Below, piece after piece: positions 7,091 through 13,324 of a DNA stretch of 24,072 nt; positions within the stretch are counted from its first letter, which is position 1, and each line of letters begins with the position of its first letter. Under the pieces are notes generated by a model. The model saw nothing but the letters and a program-made list of their open reading frames with translations, ran no database searches and was not told the origin of the DNA. This DNA is from a virus: the IMG/VR virus record IMGVR_UViG_3300030099_006345, positions 1-24,072 of that record; one strand, written 5' to 3'. The position numbers and the translations under genes are program-made.

Positions 7091-8053
7091 CTATAAATAG
7101 TTATAAGAAATGGTTATGATAGAACTTTCAGGAGGTGTAACAGTGAAATGTATAGTATTTGTAGGTTCATCCCAAGTCCAATCAGGATAAAGAACGTTAT
7201 CAACAAATACTTCTATGTGACTTAATGAAACTGGTGTAAAGTCAAGTGGAACATCCTCAATCAATTGAACTTGTTGAGCAGCTTGAGAAACACCGTTCGA
7301 CCAATCTGGGCTGCATATGTCTATTATCTGTCCACTAAAATGGTTTGCAACATCCATATAATTTGTTCCAACATCATGTTGATAATAAGTGTTTGAACAA
7401 ACAGATGAGGCAATATCAACATTAACAATGGAAGCTATAAATACTTCTGATCTTATAAGAGAGACCCAAGTAATAAAATCCCAAGAACTCAGGGTAGATT
7501 GATCGTTTTCATCAGAAACAAAAACAATTAACAAAGCAGCGTCTGGTCTCATCCAATTTTGTGCATCATTGTTTTGTTGTATATATCTCTTAACAGAATC
7601 AAAACCTTTTTCATAATGACCAGATATATTATTTTGAAGGTGACTTTGAACGGTTGAAAAATTATCACCGGGAAGAACAGGAAAAGAACTTAGTGAATAG
7701 GCTCTATTTGGATCTCCGGGAATAAGTTCTAATCTCCAATTTACATTTGTTGGCAAAGCTAATAACATTTGTTCAATACCAAGTAATACTTGAGCATGAT
7801 GGGCATACATGGATCCCGATGGATCAATAACCCACAATATATCAACACCATTACCATGGCTTGGTTGGACATAAGTCTGAGACCAAACAGGATACTCTTC
7901 AGGTACTTCTACCTCAACTTCAACCTCAACTTCTTTCTCAACTTCTATGATAACTTCAACATAAGCAGTATCATAAATGTATCTTTCCTCAACAATTTTG
8001 TTAGTCAGCATTTGATCAGACATACAAGAAAATAAAAACGACAATAAAAACAT
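7091..8053 (-). CDS. Short-signal lipoprotein with von Willebrand factor A domain
   Basis: 320 residues. MFLLSFLFSC is a very short lipoprotein signal with Cys10 as the likely lipidation site. Then comes a stalk with a VEVEVEVEV repeat (about 38-48), produced by a hexanucleotide-type DNA repeat. The vWA domain starts at about 70, DILWVIDPSGSM, with the MIDAS D-x-S-x-S intact, and a later SDENDQS acid. Four cysteines lie in SSVCSNTYYQ and IIDICSPDW regions or the signal. A C-terminal beta domain ends SSIITISYNYL. A clear GGAGG precedes the ATG. The product is expected in the outer membrane or periplasm, where vWA domains bind ligands in a metal-dependent way. Such lipoproteins are typical of Myxococcota/Bdellovibrionota-like bacteria, so host origin is plausible. 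Confidence 0.8.
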   Translation of the reverse strand: MFLLSFLFSCMSDQMLTNKIVEERYIYDTAYVEVIIEVEKEVEVEVEVEVPEEYPVWSQTYVQPSHGNGVDILWVIDPSGSMYAHHAQVLLGIEQMLLALPTNVNWRLELIPGDPNRAYSLSSFPVLPGDNFSTVQSHLQNNISGHYEKGFDSVKRYIQQNNDAQNWMRPDAALLIVFVSDENDQSTLSSWDFITWVSLIRSEVFIASIVNVDIASSVCSNTYYQHDVGTNYMDVANHFSGQIIDICSPDWSNGVSQAAQQVQLIEDVPLDFTPVSLSHIEVFVDNVLYPDWTWDEPTNTIHFTVTPPESSIITISYNYL

Positions 8054-8077
8054 AATAGAACCTCCGTCTATTAATAA

Positions 8078-8668
8078 CTATAAACTACTTTTCAAATCGA
8101 TAATTTTATTTACAATTTCATTTCGATTATAGCCCTCTATCACAGTATGAATTACAAGATCATCATCTAGAAGAACGTAATACGGATAAGTAGAATAAGG
8201 AAAACCTGTCTTACCGAGGTTAATATCTATAAAAGCTCTTCCCCCAAGCCAAACATAAAAATGTGATAATAGAAAAGCATTAGCCCATCTTCTCCCATCA
8301 CTAAGAGAAGGGTTCATCCCTGCTTCGTTTTCCATTATTATTGTTATCCACTTAATATCACTACCCATTGTTTTCATATAATCATTATCAGCAGATGATC
8401 TCTGACAATCACTACATCTCATGCTGGTTAATTCGAGAACGATTGGTTCTCCATGGTAAGCATAAAGATCATCAACAGTGTTCATGGCTGTAGCCATAAC
8501 AAGATTGCATATATGATCTCCAGCGTTAAAGGAACATTCAATCGTTTCCCAATGAATAGGATCAGTATCGGCAACAACTTCATCAACAACACCAGTCTCA
8601 ACAGCTTGTTTTTCAAAGACACAAGACAAGGGCAATAAAATTAACACCAAGAAAAAAAATTTATCCAT
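8078..8668 (-). CDS. Thioredoxin-fold lipoprotein with C-S-D-C active site
   Basis: 196 residues. MDKFFFLVLILLPLSC is a lipoprotein signal with Cys16 at the lipobox. The mature part has ECSFNAGDHICNLVM, a Cys pair ahead of a thioredoxin-like core: EPIVLELTSMRCSDCQRSS with a CxxC motif, then a strand WITIIMEN and a TYPYYVLLDDD element that supplies the cis-proline. The active site lacks the usual Trp and Gly-Pro (C-S-D-C instead of W-C-G-P-C), so its redox potential or substrate may differ from its tandem neighbour. Start overlaps the upstream stop (TAATG). It is a diverged duplicate of the gene at 8668-9231. Confidence 0.85.
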   Translation of the reverse strand: MDKFFFLVLILLPLSCVFEKQAVETGVVDEVVADTDPIHWETIECSFNAGDHICNLVMATAMNTVDDLYAYHGEPIVLELTSMRCSDCQRSSADNDYMKTMGSDIKWITIIMENEAGMNPSLSDGRRWANAFLLSHFYVWLGGRAFIDINLGKTGFPYSTYPYYVLLDDDLVIHTVIEGYNRNEIVNKIIDLKSSL

Positions 8669-9231
8669 TATTCTGCTTTTAAAATTTCAATGTTTGCAAT
8701 AATCTGATCTTTATTCCAGCCACTTTGAACAGTTCTTATTCTTAAGTCTTTATCAAGAATTAAAAAGTAAGGCCAACCAGTATTAGCAAAACCAGTCAAA
8801 CCATCAGGGTCACGATTATCATCAGAACCCAACCATATTTCATTATGCCATATTCCAAAATAATCACCCCAAAATTGTCCATCCTCTTGAGTTGGAACTT
8901 CTCCATCAAGATTTTCGATAAGAACGGTAACCCAAGTAACACCTTCGGTCATAACTTTAATAGAATTGGAATTCCAAGCAGCCTCTTGACATGGTCCACA
9001 CCACATAGCAGAAACATCAACAACAATAACCTCACCATAATGAGAATATAAATTATCAAAACCGCCATCAGAAACTTGCAACGCAAGATCGCATATATGG
9101 TCTCCGCCGTTATAAGAACATTCGTCCTCGCTCCAATAAATTGGAGACTCCTCAACAACAACAGCATCCACATCAGATGAGTCGTTTTCAATTGGGGCAT
9201 CGCAGGCCCATAAAAGCAAATTAAGCAACAT
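8668..9231 (-). CDS. Thioredoxin-like lipoprotein with W-C-G-P-C active site
   Basis: 187 residues from the ATG at 9231. An in-frame longer form begins at 9360, but GGGAG lies eight bases before 9231 and this start gives a compact lipoprotein signal MLLNLLLWACDAP with Cys10 at the lipobox; the extension would overlap another gene and destroy the signal. The mature part keeps DECSYNGGDHICDLAL, the catalytic VSAMWCGPCQEAAW, the strand WVTVLIENL and the cis-Pro element TGWPYFLILDKD. It would act in the periplasm as a thiol-disulfide oxidoreductase or TlpA-like reductase. Family similarity points to Myxococcota-type secreted thioredoxins. Followed immediately by its C-S-D-C paralogue. Confidence 0.85.
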   Translation of the reverse strand: MLLNLLLWACDAPIENDSSDVDAVVVEESPIYWSEDECSYNGGDHICDLALQVSDGGFDNLYSHYGEVIVVDVSAMWCGPCQEAAWNSNSIKVMTEGVTWVTVLIENLDGEVPTQEDGQFWGDYFGIWHNEIWLGSDDNRDPDGLTGFANTGWPYFLILDKDLRIRTVQSGWNKDQIIANIEILKAE

Positions 9232-9268
9232 CAAAACATCTCCCGGGGCAAACACCCCACATAAGTAA

Positions 9269-9475
9269 TTAGGAGCCACCACGCTTATTTGCAAGCGGCA
9301 AATGAATTCTATCGCTTGGTTTGTCCATGCAACAACGTTCGCTAAAAATTTTCCCATCACAATCTCTCGAAATGTTCGTCATAGACTTCCGTTGTCTTTC
9401 AAGGCGAGAAATTTCTCTCTTCATATAACTTATAATTCTTTCATAAGCTTTTATTTGTTCTTCGATTAAATCCAT
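9269..9475 (-). CDS. Small charged coiled-coil protein
   Basis: 68 residues starting MDLIEEQIKAYERIISYMKR. The first 35 residues form a clear charged heptad-like helix; the rest contains an unusual CC pair in FSERCCMDKP and a basic end. The ATG at 9475 is seven bases downstream of the kinase-like gene's stop and is preceded by TAGG. It fills the gap between that gene and the lipoprotein once the latter's start is set at 9231, which supports both calls. No family recognised. Confidence 0.6.
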   Translation of the reverse strand: MDLIEEQIKAYERIISYMKREISRLERQRKSMTNISRDCDGKIFSERCCMDKPSDRIHLPLANKRGGS

Positions 9476-9481
9476 TAGAAC

Positions 9482-10384
9482 CTACACAAATTTATTAAAT
9501 ATAGAAATATCAATCAAGATAAGTCGAGACTTCTTTTCATCCGTTGCAACATTGCCTTCTCGAATTTCGTCGAAGTCTACTCCAAGCTCTTTGCATGTGG
9601 TAACAAATCTCATAAGCTTTTCATTGTTGGTAGCAATTGACCACGCTTCTTCGAGACGAGCAATAATTATTTTCTCTAACCTATCTCTAAGAATTTCTCG
9701 GTATATGTCAGCGTCAACAGAATCAGCCAAACTTTTGAACATTCTTTTAACAGCTCTTGAGTGAAAGATCTCATCAAGCCACATGCCCATCGCATCTCCA
9801 TCATCATCTGAGTAAGCATCCAAGATTCTTTCGAAGACCCAAGAGGAACCAAGATCATTATAATAAGTAAAACCATCAATAGATATTCCGGGAGATATGT
9901 CAATTGGTCGAGACAAAAAGTTAGCAGCTTTTCTCAGAGAACTATAAGCACTGGTTAATACACTATTCATTTCTCTACCGTCTTCTACAACATCGACCTT
10001 TTCGACGACAAACCATTCGGGGCCGCCCTTAGAGCGATCCCATGTATAAGTTCTGGGGAATACGTGGGGATGCTTGTTGAATGCTTTGATCTCCATCATA
10101 TTAGACTGAATTCCTTCCGACTTTGTATTGGGGTCGCCAATCGCAAACTTAATCACTGTACCGCCAATTGGTGCTCCTCCATGATCAATACCATAAACTT
10201 CTCTTGAGTATCCGGCTCCAATGCGTTTTCCAATATTCTTTTGAATCCACTCGGTGTCTAGGAACGGTCCCTTCTTGTATATCGCATTTTGTGTATCAAT
10301 AATTTGTTGAACGCCTTTACCGAAAAACGAACGCTCCATTTCTTCCTTTATCAACTCATACAATCTTTGTTCTGTTAGCTTCAT
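9482..10384 (-). CDS. Protein-kinase-like phage protein with capsid-targeting-like leader
   Basis: 300 residues. The leader MKLTEQRLYELIKEEMERS matches the basic/amphipathic I-x-E-E leaders seen elsewhere here. Then comes a kinase-fold N-lobe: IGKRIGAGYSREVYGI (glycine-rich loop, about 51-66), TVIKFA with the candidate ATP-binding Lys79, MMEIKAF with Glu98 as alpha-C acid, and a hinge WFVVEKVD. Near the C-terminus GVDFDEIREGNV approximates the catalytic loop with its Asn278, and LILIDIS supplies a DFG-like metal Asp292. The catalytic loop spacing is one residue off the classical D-x4-N, so activity is uncertain. Kinase-like proteins of this type are found in marine phages. If the leader targets it to the head, it could be injected with the DNA. 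Confidence 0.75.
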   Translation of the reverse strand: MKLTEQRLYELIKEEMERSFFGKGVQQIIDTQNAIYKKGPFLDTEWIQKNIGKRIGAGYSREVYGIDHGGAPIGGTVIKFAIGDPNTKSEGIQSNMMEIKAFNKHPHVFPRTYTWDRSKGGPEWFVVEKVDVVEDGREMNSVLTSAYSSLRKAANFLSRPIDISPGISIDGFTYYNDLGSSWVFERILDAYSDDDGDAMGMWLDEIFHSRAVKRMFKSLADSVDADIYREILRDRLEKIIIARLEEAWSIATNNEKLMRFVTTCKELGVDFDEIREGNVATDEKKSRLILIDISIFNKFV

Positions 10385-10443
10385 CTTAATATCCCGTTTT
10401 AATGCAATAATTAGTTATTTTTTATATTAAAAGAAAAAAATAC

Positions 10444-10472
10444 TTGACAAATGACTGACCTCATGTTATAAT
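10444..10472 (+). promoter_or_regulatory. Plus-strand sigma-70-type promoter, TTGACA-17-TATAAT
   Basis: TTGACA (10444-10449) and TATAAT (10467-10472) with a 17-base spacer. The bases after the -10 box (ATAAATAACA) match the leader of the minus-strand module promoters at 17.2 and 19.6 kb, but no GGWCA dyad is present. It diverges from the leftward kinase-like gene and points into the terminator region. Confidence 0.7.
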
Positions 10473-10502
10473 ATAAATAACAATAAAATCTGGGGAGATT
10501 AT

Positions 10503-10580
10503 ATGAACGAAATCCGAAATCTACAAATTTATTTTTGGGAATTTTTTAGAGCCTCAATAAAAAACAAGGGAAGTCCTTAA
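10503..10580 (+). CDS. 25-residue plus-strand ORF behind a consensus promoter
   Basis: The ATG at 10503 follows GGGGAG by five bases and lies about 24 bases downstream of the predicted transcription start, so promoter, leader, ribosome site and ORF are aligned. The peptide begins MNEIRNLQIYFWEFFRASIK, is aromatic and amphipathic, and ends KNKGSP before TAA. It is the only plausible plus-strand gene in the window. It could be a leader peptide, a small regulatory or membrane-active peptide, or simply a chance ORF at the head of a non-coding RNA. Confidence 0.4.
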   Translation: MNEIRNLQIYFWEFFRASIKNKGSP

Positions 10581-10693
10581 TCTCGGAATTTTGCCGTGGG
10601 TGTGCAATGTACCTAGTCGCTTTTGCCCTAAAACGCCCTTTATGACGGACTTATTTCGCCGGTTACCCTTGGGTAGGGGGAGGGGGTACAAGC
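10581..10693. other. Gene-free GC-richer stretch with G-run
   Basis: Together with the promoter and ORF to its left this forms the 365-base gap between the two gene blocks. It is richer in G and C than its surroundings, contains GCCCTAAAACGCCC and a plus-strand purine run GGGTAGGGGGAGGGGG at 10671-10686 that could form a two-tetrad quadruplex. I see no tRNA or recognised ncRNA fold. It may be the body of an RNA made from the 10444 promoter, or a cis-element such as an origin or packaging-related site. Confidence 0.4.
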
Positions 10694-10723
10694 AAAAAAA
10701 AGACCGATGAAAAAACACCGGCC
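10694..10723 (-). terminator. Intrinsic terminator closing the right-hand minus-strand block
   Basis: On the minus strand the stem GGCCGGTG pairs with CATCGGTC (eight base pairs, two G-U) around a T6 loop, followed directly by eight T residues. It lies 26 bases after the last gene of the block (10750-10974), which is where a rho-independent terminator is expected. Confidence 0.9.
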
Positions 10724-10749
10724 CTAAGCTAAAACTTGTATCGCTTAAA

Positions 10750-10974
10750 CTAGTTCCTCCTACCTAGTTCTTTCTTAATGGTTGTTTGATTGTGTGATAG
10801 TGGTGTCTCCTCCACCGGTGCAGTCTTCTCCTCATAGAGCTTGTTAAATGTCTCGCAAACAATATGCACAGAGTCGGAACCATTGAGTAGCTTTCTTGAT
10901 TGCTTACCGAGGGCATCAACTAACCAATAGAATTTCCCCCCGTGGATCGGCTTTAAATAGAATCTTTTTTTCAT
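10750..10974 (-). CDS. Hypothetical small basic protein, last gene before terminator
   Basis: 74 residues starting MKKRFYLKPIHGGKFYWLVD. The first half looks like a short beta hairpin plus helix (SDSVHIVCETFNKLYEEK), the second half is polar and probably disordered (VEETPLSHNQTTIKKELGRR). AAGGAG precedes the ATG. It is the third gene of the operon that starts at the 11.4 kb promoter module. No family recognised. Confidence 0.7.
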   Translation of the reverse strand: MKKRFYLKPIHGGKFYWLVDALGKQSRKLLNGSDSVHIVCETFNKLYEEKTAPVEETPLSHNQTTIKKELGRRN

Positions 10975-11010
10975 AGCTCATACTCCTTGTTATGTTATCG
11001 GTTAATTAAG

Positions 11011-11292
11011 TTAGTCTTCTAGGATAGTATTGTAAAGGTCCTCGAGTGTATCGACTACCACGCCACTAGAAAAGCCGTTCCCTATATCAGGGCAGTATAG
11101 CATCGATGAAGGTTGATCGCCATTGTCGGCAAATAAAGAGACCTCGTCAAGTGAGCCCGTCACAGGGTTAATAAAGTGTATGTCTACGTTTACCCAGTCT
11201 AGATCGTCCTCAAATCGGTAGATGTTTTGAATGTTCTCGCCTAGATCGGATATAAGGGCGTCAACTCGTTGTTCGAAATTTAAATTATTCAT
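11011..11292 (-). CDS. Hypothetical acidic protein, 93 residues
   Basis: Starts MNNLNFEQRVDALISDLGEN with AGGAG ten bases upstream. The protein is acidic throughout, with an alternating beta-like middle (VNVDIHFINPVTGSLDEVSL) and an acidic C-terminal helix (VVVDTLEDLYNTILED). No catalytic or metal-binding motif is seen. A net-negative small phage protein expressed from an early-type promoter could be a DNA mimic or host-protein inhibitor, but that is speculation. Confidence 0.7.
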   Translation of the reverse strand: MNNLNFEQRVDALISDLGENIQNIYRFEDDLDWVNVDIHFINPVTGSLDEVSLFADNGDQPSSMLYCPDIGNGFSSGVVVDTLEDLYNTILED

Positions 11293-11303
11293 GGTGTTTA
11301 CTC

Positions 11304-11387
11304 CTATTGTTCATTGTTTCTTAAAAGGGTGAATTTTATAATCAAACATATTGTCATATGTCCTAAGGCAAATATTAAAAAGTCCAT
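11304..11387 (-). CDS. 27-residue membrane micro-protein
   Basis: MDFLIFALGHMTICLIIKFT then LLRNNEQ and TAG. The first 20 residues are hydrophobic enough for one membrane span and the C-terminus is polar with an Arg, giving an N-out or inside-positive topology. AAGGAG sits seven to eight bases before the ATG and the stop lies 11 bases before the next start, so spacing matches a real first gene of this operon. Function unknown. Confidence 0.55.
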   Translation of the reverse strand: MDFLIFALGHMTICLIIKFTLLRNNEQ

Positions 11388-11416
11388 TGTGTTTATCTCC
11401 TTTGCTCTATACTATT

Positions 11417-11469
11417 ATAATAACATATTATTTATCTATTGTGAAATGAAAAGCGGACATTTTTTGACC
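11417..11469 (-). promoter_or_regulatory. Operator-promoter module 1 (diverged)
   Basis: Dyad GGACA-TTTTT-TGACC at 11455-11469, -35 TTCACA at 11440-11445, -10 TATTAT at 11417-11422 (17-base spacer; TATAAT three bases further down is an alternative). Long spacing class (33 bp between -10 and dyad). Drives 11304-11387, 11011-11292 and 10750-10974. Lacks the shared leader. Confidence 0.65.
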
Positions 11470-11474
11470 TCTGT

Positions 11475-11972
11475 TTATATCTCCTTTTGGTCATTGATAA
11501 TTTGAAGTTCTTCTTTATCGTCCTCATAGTGGTTACTATCATCAAACAAATCTGCTCTGTACTCAATACCCCCTTGTGGTCGCTCATCTGGATTAAGATA
11601 GTAATATTGCTCCTCTATAAGGAAGTCATTAGCAACATTGATTTTTTCGTTTAACCTCGACATACGGCTAATTTGGTGATCGGTCATTTCGGGGTACATA
11701 TCACGGAGCTTTGAAGGATCTGTTTCTTCTTTCTTCTGTCCAAGGGCACGATCTAGCAGGTTAACATGACTCTGATACACGGCAATTTCGGTGGCACGTC
11801 TCATAGATGTTTGACGTCTTTTATATGCCTTTAATCCATTGTCACATTTTTTACATATGCTGTGATATACCCTGAGACTGGACTTAAACTCAAAACAAGT
11901 TTCTATATCTAGAACCTCTCGACATGATGGGCATTTTCTTGAACCTAAAATTTTGGTTGAATTTTTATACAT
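11475..11972 (-). CDS. Zinc-ribbon protein with CxxC pairs and acidic tail
   Basis: 165 residues. The N-terminus has CPSC at 14-17 and CKKC at 40-43 with an intervening Cys26 and His37, the spacing of the zinc-ribbon or treble-clef knuckle found at the N-terminus of many phage HNH and endonuclease-VII-like proteins. No HNH or nuclease residues follow; instead there is a helical region (RRATEIAVYQSHVNLLDRAL) and an acidic C-terminus (DDSNHYEDDKEELQ). It is therefore more likely a DNA- or protein-binding factor than a nuclease, though a degenerate endonuclease is possible. Single-gene operon with AAGGAG before the ATG. Confidence 0.7.
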   Translation of the reverse strand: MYKNSTKILGSRKCPSCREVLDIETCFEFKSSLRVYHSICKKCDNGLKAYKRRQTSMRRATEIAVYQSHVNLLDRALGQKKEETDPSKLRDMYPEMTDHQISRMSRLNEKINVANDFLIEEQYYYLNPDERPQGGIEYRADLFDDSNHYEDDKEELQIINDQKEI

Positions 11973-12004
11973 TTCTTTTACTCCTTGTTATTGGTTATGT
12001 TTAT

Positions 12005-12056
12005 ATTATAACATTAAAATTCAATATATCAAAATGTTTTTGGTCAATTTATGTCC
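12005..12056 (-). promoter_or_regulatory. Operator-promoter module 2
   Basis: Dyad (plus-strand reading) GGTCA-ATTTA-TGTCC at 12042-12056, -35 TTGATA at 12027-12032, -10 TATAAT at 12005-12010, 16-base spacer, leader ATAAACATAACC. Long class (32 bp). Drives 11475-11972. Confidence 0.85.
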
Positions 12057-12100
12057 GATTTGATTTGGTGTCGTTATAGTGCTAGATATAGAAATGATTG

Positions 12101-12289
12101 CTATTCTTCTATTACCTCGAGTTCGTTTATGAGGGTGTCAACAAGGTCTTGCAAAATCTTGGTGCTTAGAGCGTCCCCAGCTTCACGGGCTTTTTCAAGT
12201 TCCTCCATTGCTTGTGCGAGTGTGAGGGAGATCATCATCTGTGCCTTGTTGGCAATTGTCTGCATATCGTATAAAGTAGGCTGTTTCAT
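12101..12289 (-). CDS. Small helical hypothetical protein
   Basis: 62 residues, MKQPTLYDMQTIANKAQMMI, almost entirely amphipathic helix with Ala/Glu/Leu (LAQAMEELEKAREAGDAL then LQDLVDTLINELEVIEE). It overlaps the upstream stop by one base, so it is translationally coupled to 12289-12537. It may be a helical-hairpin or dimeric protein. No family recognised. Confidence 0.65.
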   Translation of the reverse strand: MKQPTLYDMQTIANKAQMMISLTLAQAMEELEKAREAGDALSTKILQDLVDTLINELEVIEE

Positions 12290-12537
12290 TATTTCACCAC
12301 TGGTTTATTGTCGATTATAAGGGCACTTCCTGAACGCTCCCACTCTAGCCTTCTTTTGAGTCGCTTGACTGAAGCTCTCATGGCGGAGGGTGTTGCTTTA
12401 TATCCTCTAGAACAACGCCAGTCAGGCTCATTATTTATCATATATTGTTTAGCCTCGTCAGGTGTGTAACCTTTATCAACCAATTTTGACATACGTGAAA
12501 GAAGGTCGATTGTAGCTTGGGATAGTGATTTACTCAT
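12289..12537 (-). CDS. Small basic hypothetical protein, putative nucleic-acid binder
   Basis: 82 residues, MSKSLSQATIDLLSRMSKLV, followed by DKGYTPDEAKQYM and a basic stretch AMRASVKRLKRRLEWERSG. The DKGYTPDEA segment recalls the DKGMEQDQA segment in the long basic protein at 6085-7086, and a CSRGYKATPSA block follows in both proteins in related form (CQKGYKTHPTR). A shared small module is therefore likely. The basic helix suggests nucleic-acid contact. Middle gene of a three-gene operon. Confidence 0.7.
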   Translation of the reverse strand: MSKSLSQATIDLLSRMSKLVDKGYTPDEAKQYMINNEPDWRCSRGYKATPSAMRASVKRLKRRLEWERSGSALIIDNKPVVK

Positions 12538-12581
12538 GATGTACTCCGTTGTATAGGGGGGTGTAGATAGGTAGATGTATA

Positions 12582-12833
12582 TTAGTCTAAGATCAATTGC
12601 CTAGCAGGCACACTTCTTTTGATAAGGCTGACATGTTGTGAGGTCGTAGCCGAAACCATTCCACGAGAGCCTGATGCCATATAGTCATACACGATAACGT
12701 TACCTTGACCGTCGTGCTCGGCTATGCAAAGGTTATAAGAATAAAGTTTGCCGTCTCTCACGCTAAGAGCGTTACGTGATTTTACATTAAAATGTCCGAA
12801 TAAGAATTTATCGATTACTTGTTGTTTAGTCAT
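12582..12833 (-). CDS. Hypothetical beta-rich protein, 83 residues
   Basis: Starts MTKQQVIDKFLFGHFNVKSR. The pattern is N-terminal helix followed by short strands (LSVRDGKLYSYNLCIAEHDG, then NVIVYDYMAS) and a Ser/Thr-rich end. GAGG lies before the ATG. First gene of the operon from module 3. No motif supports a function. Confidence 0.65.
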   Translation of the reverse strand: MTKQQVIDKFLFGHFNVKSRNALSVRDGKLYSYNLCIAEHDGQGNVIVYDYMASGSRGMVSATTSQHVSLIKRSVPARQLILD

Positions 12834-12865
12834 TGTTTACCTCGTTGTTAGTTGGTTATGTTTAT

Positions 12866-12917
12866 ATTATAGCATATTGAAAAGGGAATGCAAATTATTT
12901 TTGGACAATTATTGTCC
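12866..12917 (-). promoter_or_regulatory. Operator-promoter module 3, dyad overlaps upstream stop codon
   Basis: Dyad GGACA-ATTAT-TGTCC at 12903-12917, -35 TTGCAT at 12888-12893, -10 TATAAT at 12866-12871, 16-base spacer, leader ATAAACATAACC. Long class (32 bp). The TAA stop of 12909-13079 lies inside the dyad. Drives the operon 12833 to 12101. Confidence 0.85.
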
Positions 12918-13079
12918 GTTTTTTCTTTTGATCCACTCCTCACGGAGTTTCTTCTGTCTCTGTATTAAATATAGTCTATCGTTTATCGCCATAAGGGGAC
13001 TCAAATTAAGGGTTGCCTTATAGGTTTCGTTATATAGCTGTTCTATTTGCTCGTCTGTAAGGTATTTAAATTCATTCAT
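12909..13079 (-). CDS. 56-residue basic helical protein
   Basis: MNEFKYLTDEQIEQLYNETY then a helical, basic C-terminus (RLYLIQRQKKLREEWIKRKN) ending in the operator of the next module. A ribosome site (GGAG) precedes the ATG, nine bases after the upstream gene's stop. The LTDEQIEQLY start resembles a helix-turn-helix entry helix, but no second helix typical of HTH is clear. Second gene of the module 4 operon. Confidence 0.6.
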   Translation of the reverse strand: MNEFKYLTDEQIEQLYNETYKATLNLSPLMAINDRLYLIQRQKKLREEWIKRKNGQ

Positions 13080-13088
13080 TGTTTGCTC

Positions 13089-13250
13089 CTATTTGCGATT
13101 GAGGTCTTTTACTTCTAACTTAAGAAATCTCATTGACTGTGTCGAGGTAGGTTCACGTCTACCTGTCTGAGTGTCGAGTATATCGTAGTATCCGATAAAT
13201 CTTTTTGAATTGACAATTACGTAACGTGGGTTTGAGTTTTGAGTTTCCAT
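13089..13250 (-). CDS. 53-residue hypothetical protein
   Basis: METQNSNPRYVIVNSKRFIG then YYDILDTQTGRREPTSTQSM and a basic end. It reads as two short strands followed by a helix. AAGGAG is six bases before the ATG and the promoter module lies 30 bases upstream, so expression signals are good even though the gene is short. No family recognised. Confidence 0.6.
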   Translation of the reverse strand: METQNSNPRYVIVNSKRFIGYYDILDTQTGRREPTSTQSMRFLKLEVKDLNRK

Positions 13251-13279
13251 GATTAGCTCCTTGTTTGGGTGATATTTAT

Positions 13280-13322
13280 ATTATAACATCTTGGGTGAAT
13301 TTGTCGAGGTCAGAAAATGTCC
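13280..13322 (-). promoter_or_regulatory. Operator-promoter module 4 (short spacing class)
   Basis: Dyad GGTCA-GAAAA-TGTCC at 13308-13322 directly abuts a weak -35 TCGACA (13302-13307); -10 TATAAT at 13280-13285, 16-base spacer. The dyad is 23 bp from the -10 box, ten less than in the long class. Leader ATAAATATCACC differs from the common one. Drives 13089-13250 and 12909-13079. Confidence 0.8.
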
Positions 13323-13324
13323 GT

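Noticed and set aside
9232-9360. N-terminal 43-residue extension of the W-C-G-P-C thioredoxin
   Set aside because: It overlaps the coiled-coil gene at 9269-9475, has no ribosome site, and would bury the lipoprotein signal that begins at the GGGAG-preceded ATG at 9231.
10581-10693. tRNA or known structured RNA in the GC-richer gap
   Set aside because: No cloverleaf, no T-loop GTTCRA segment and no CCA end could be found on either strand; left as an unexplained stretch.
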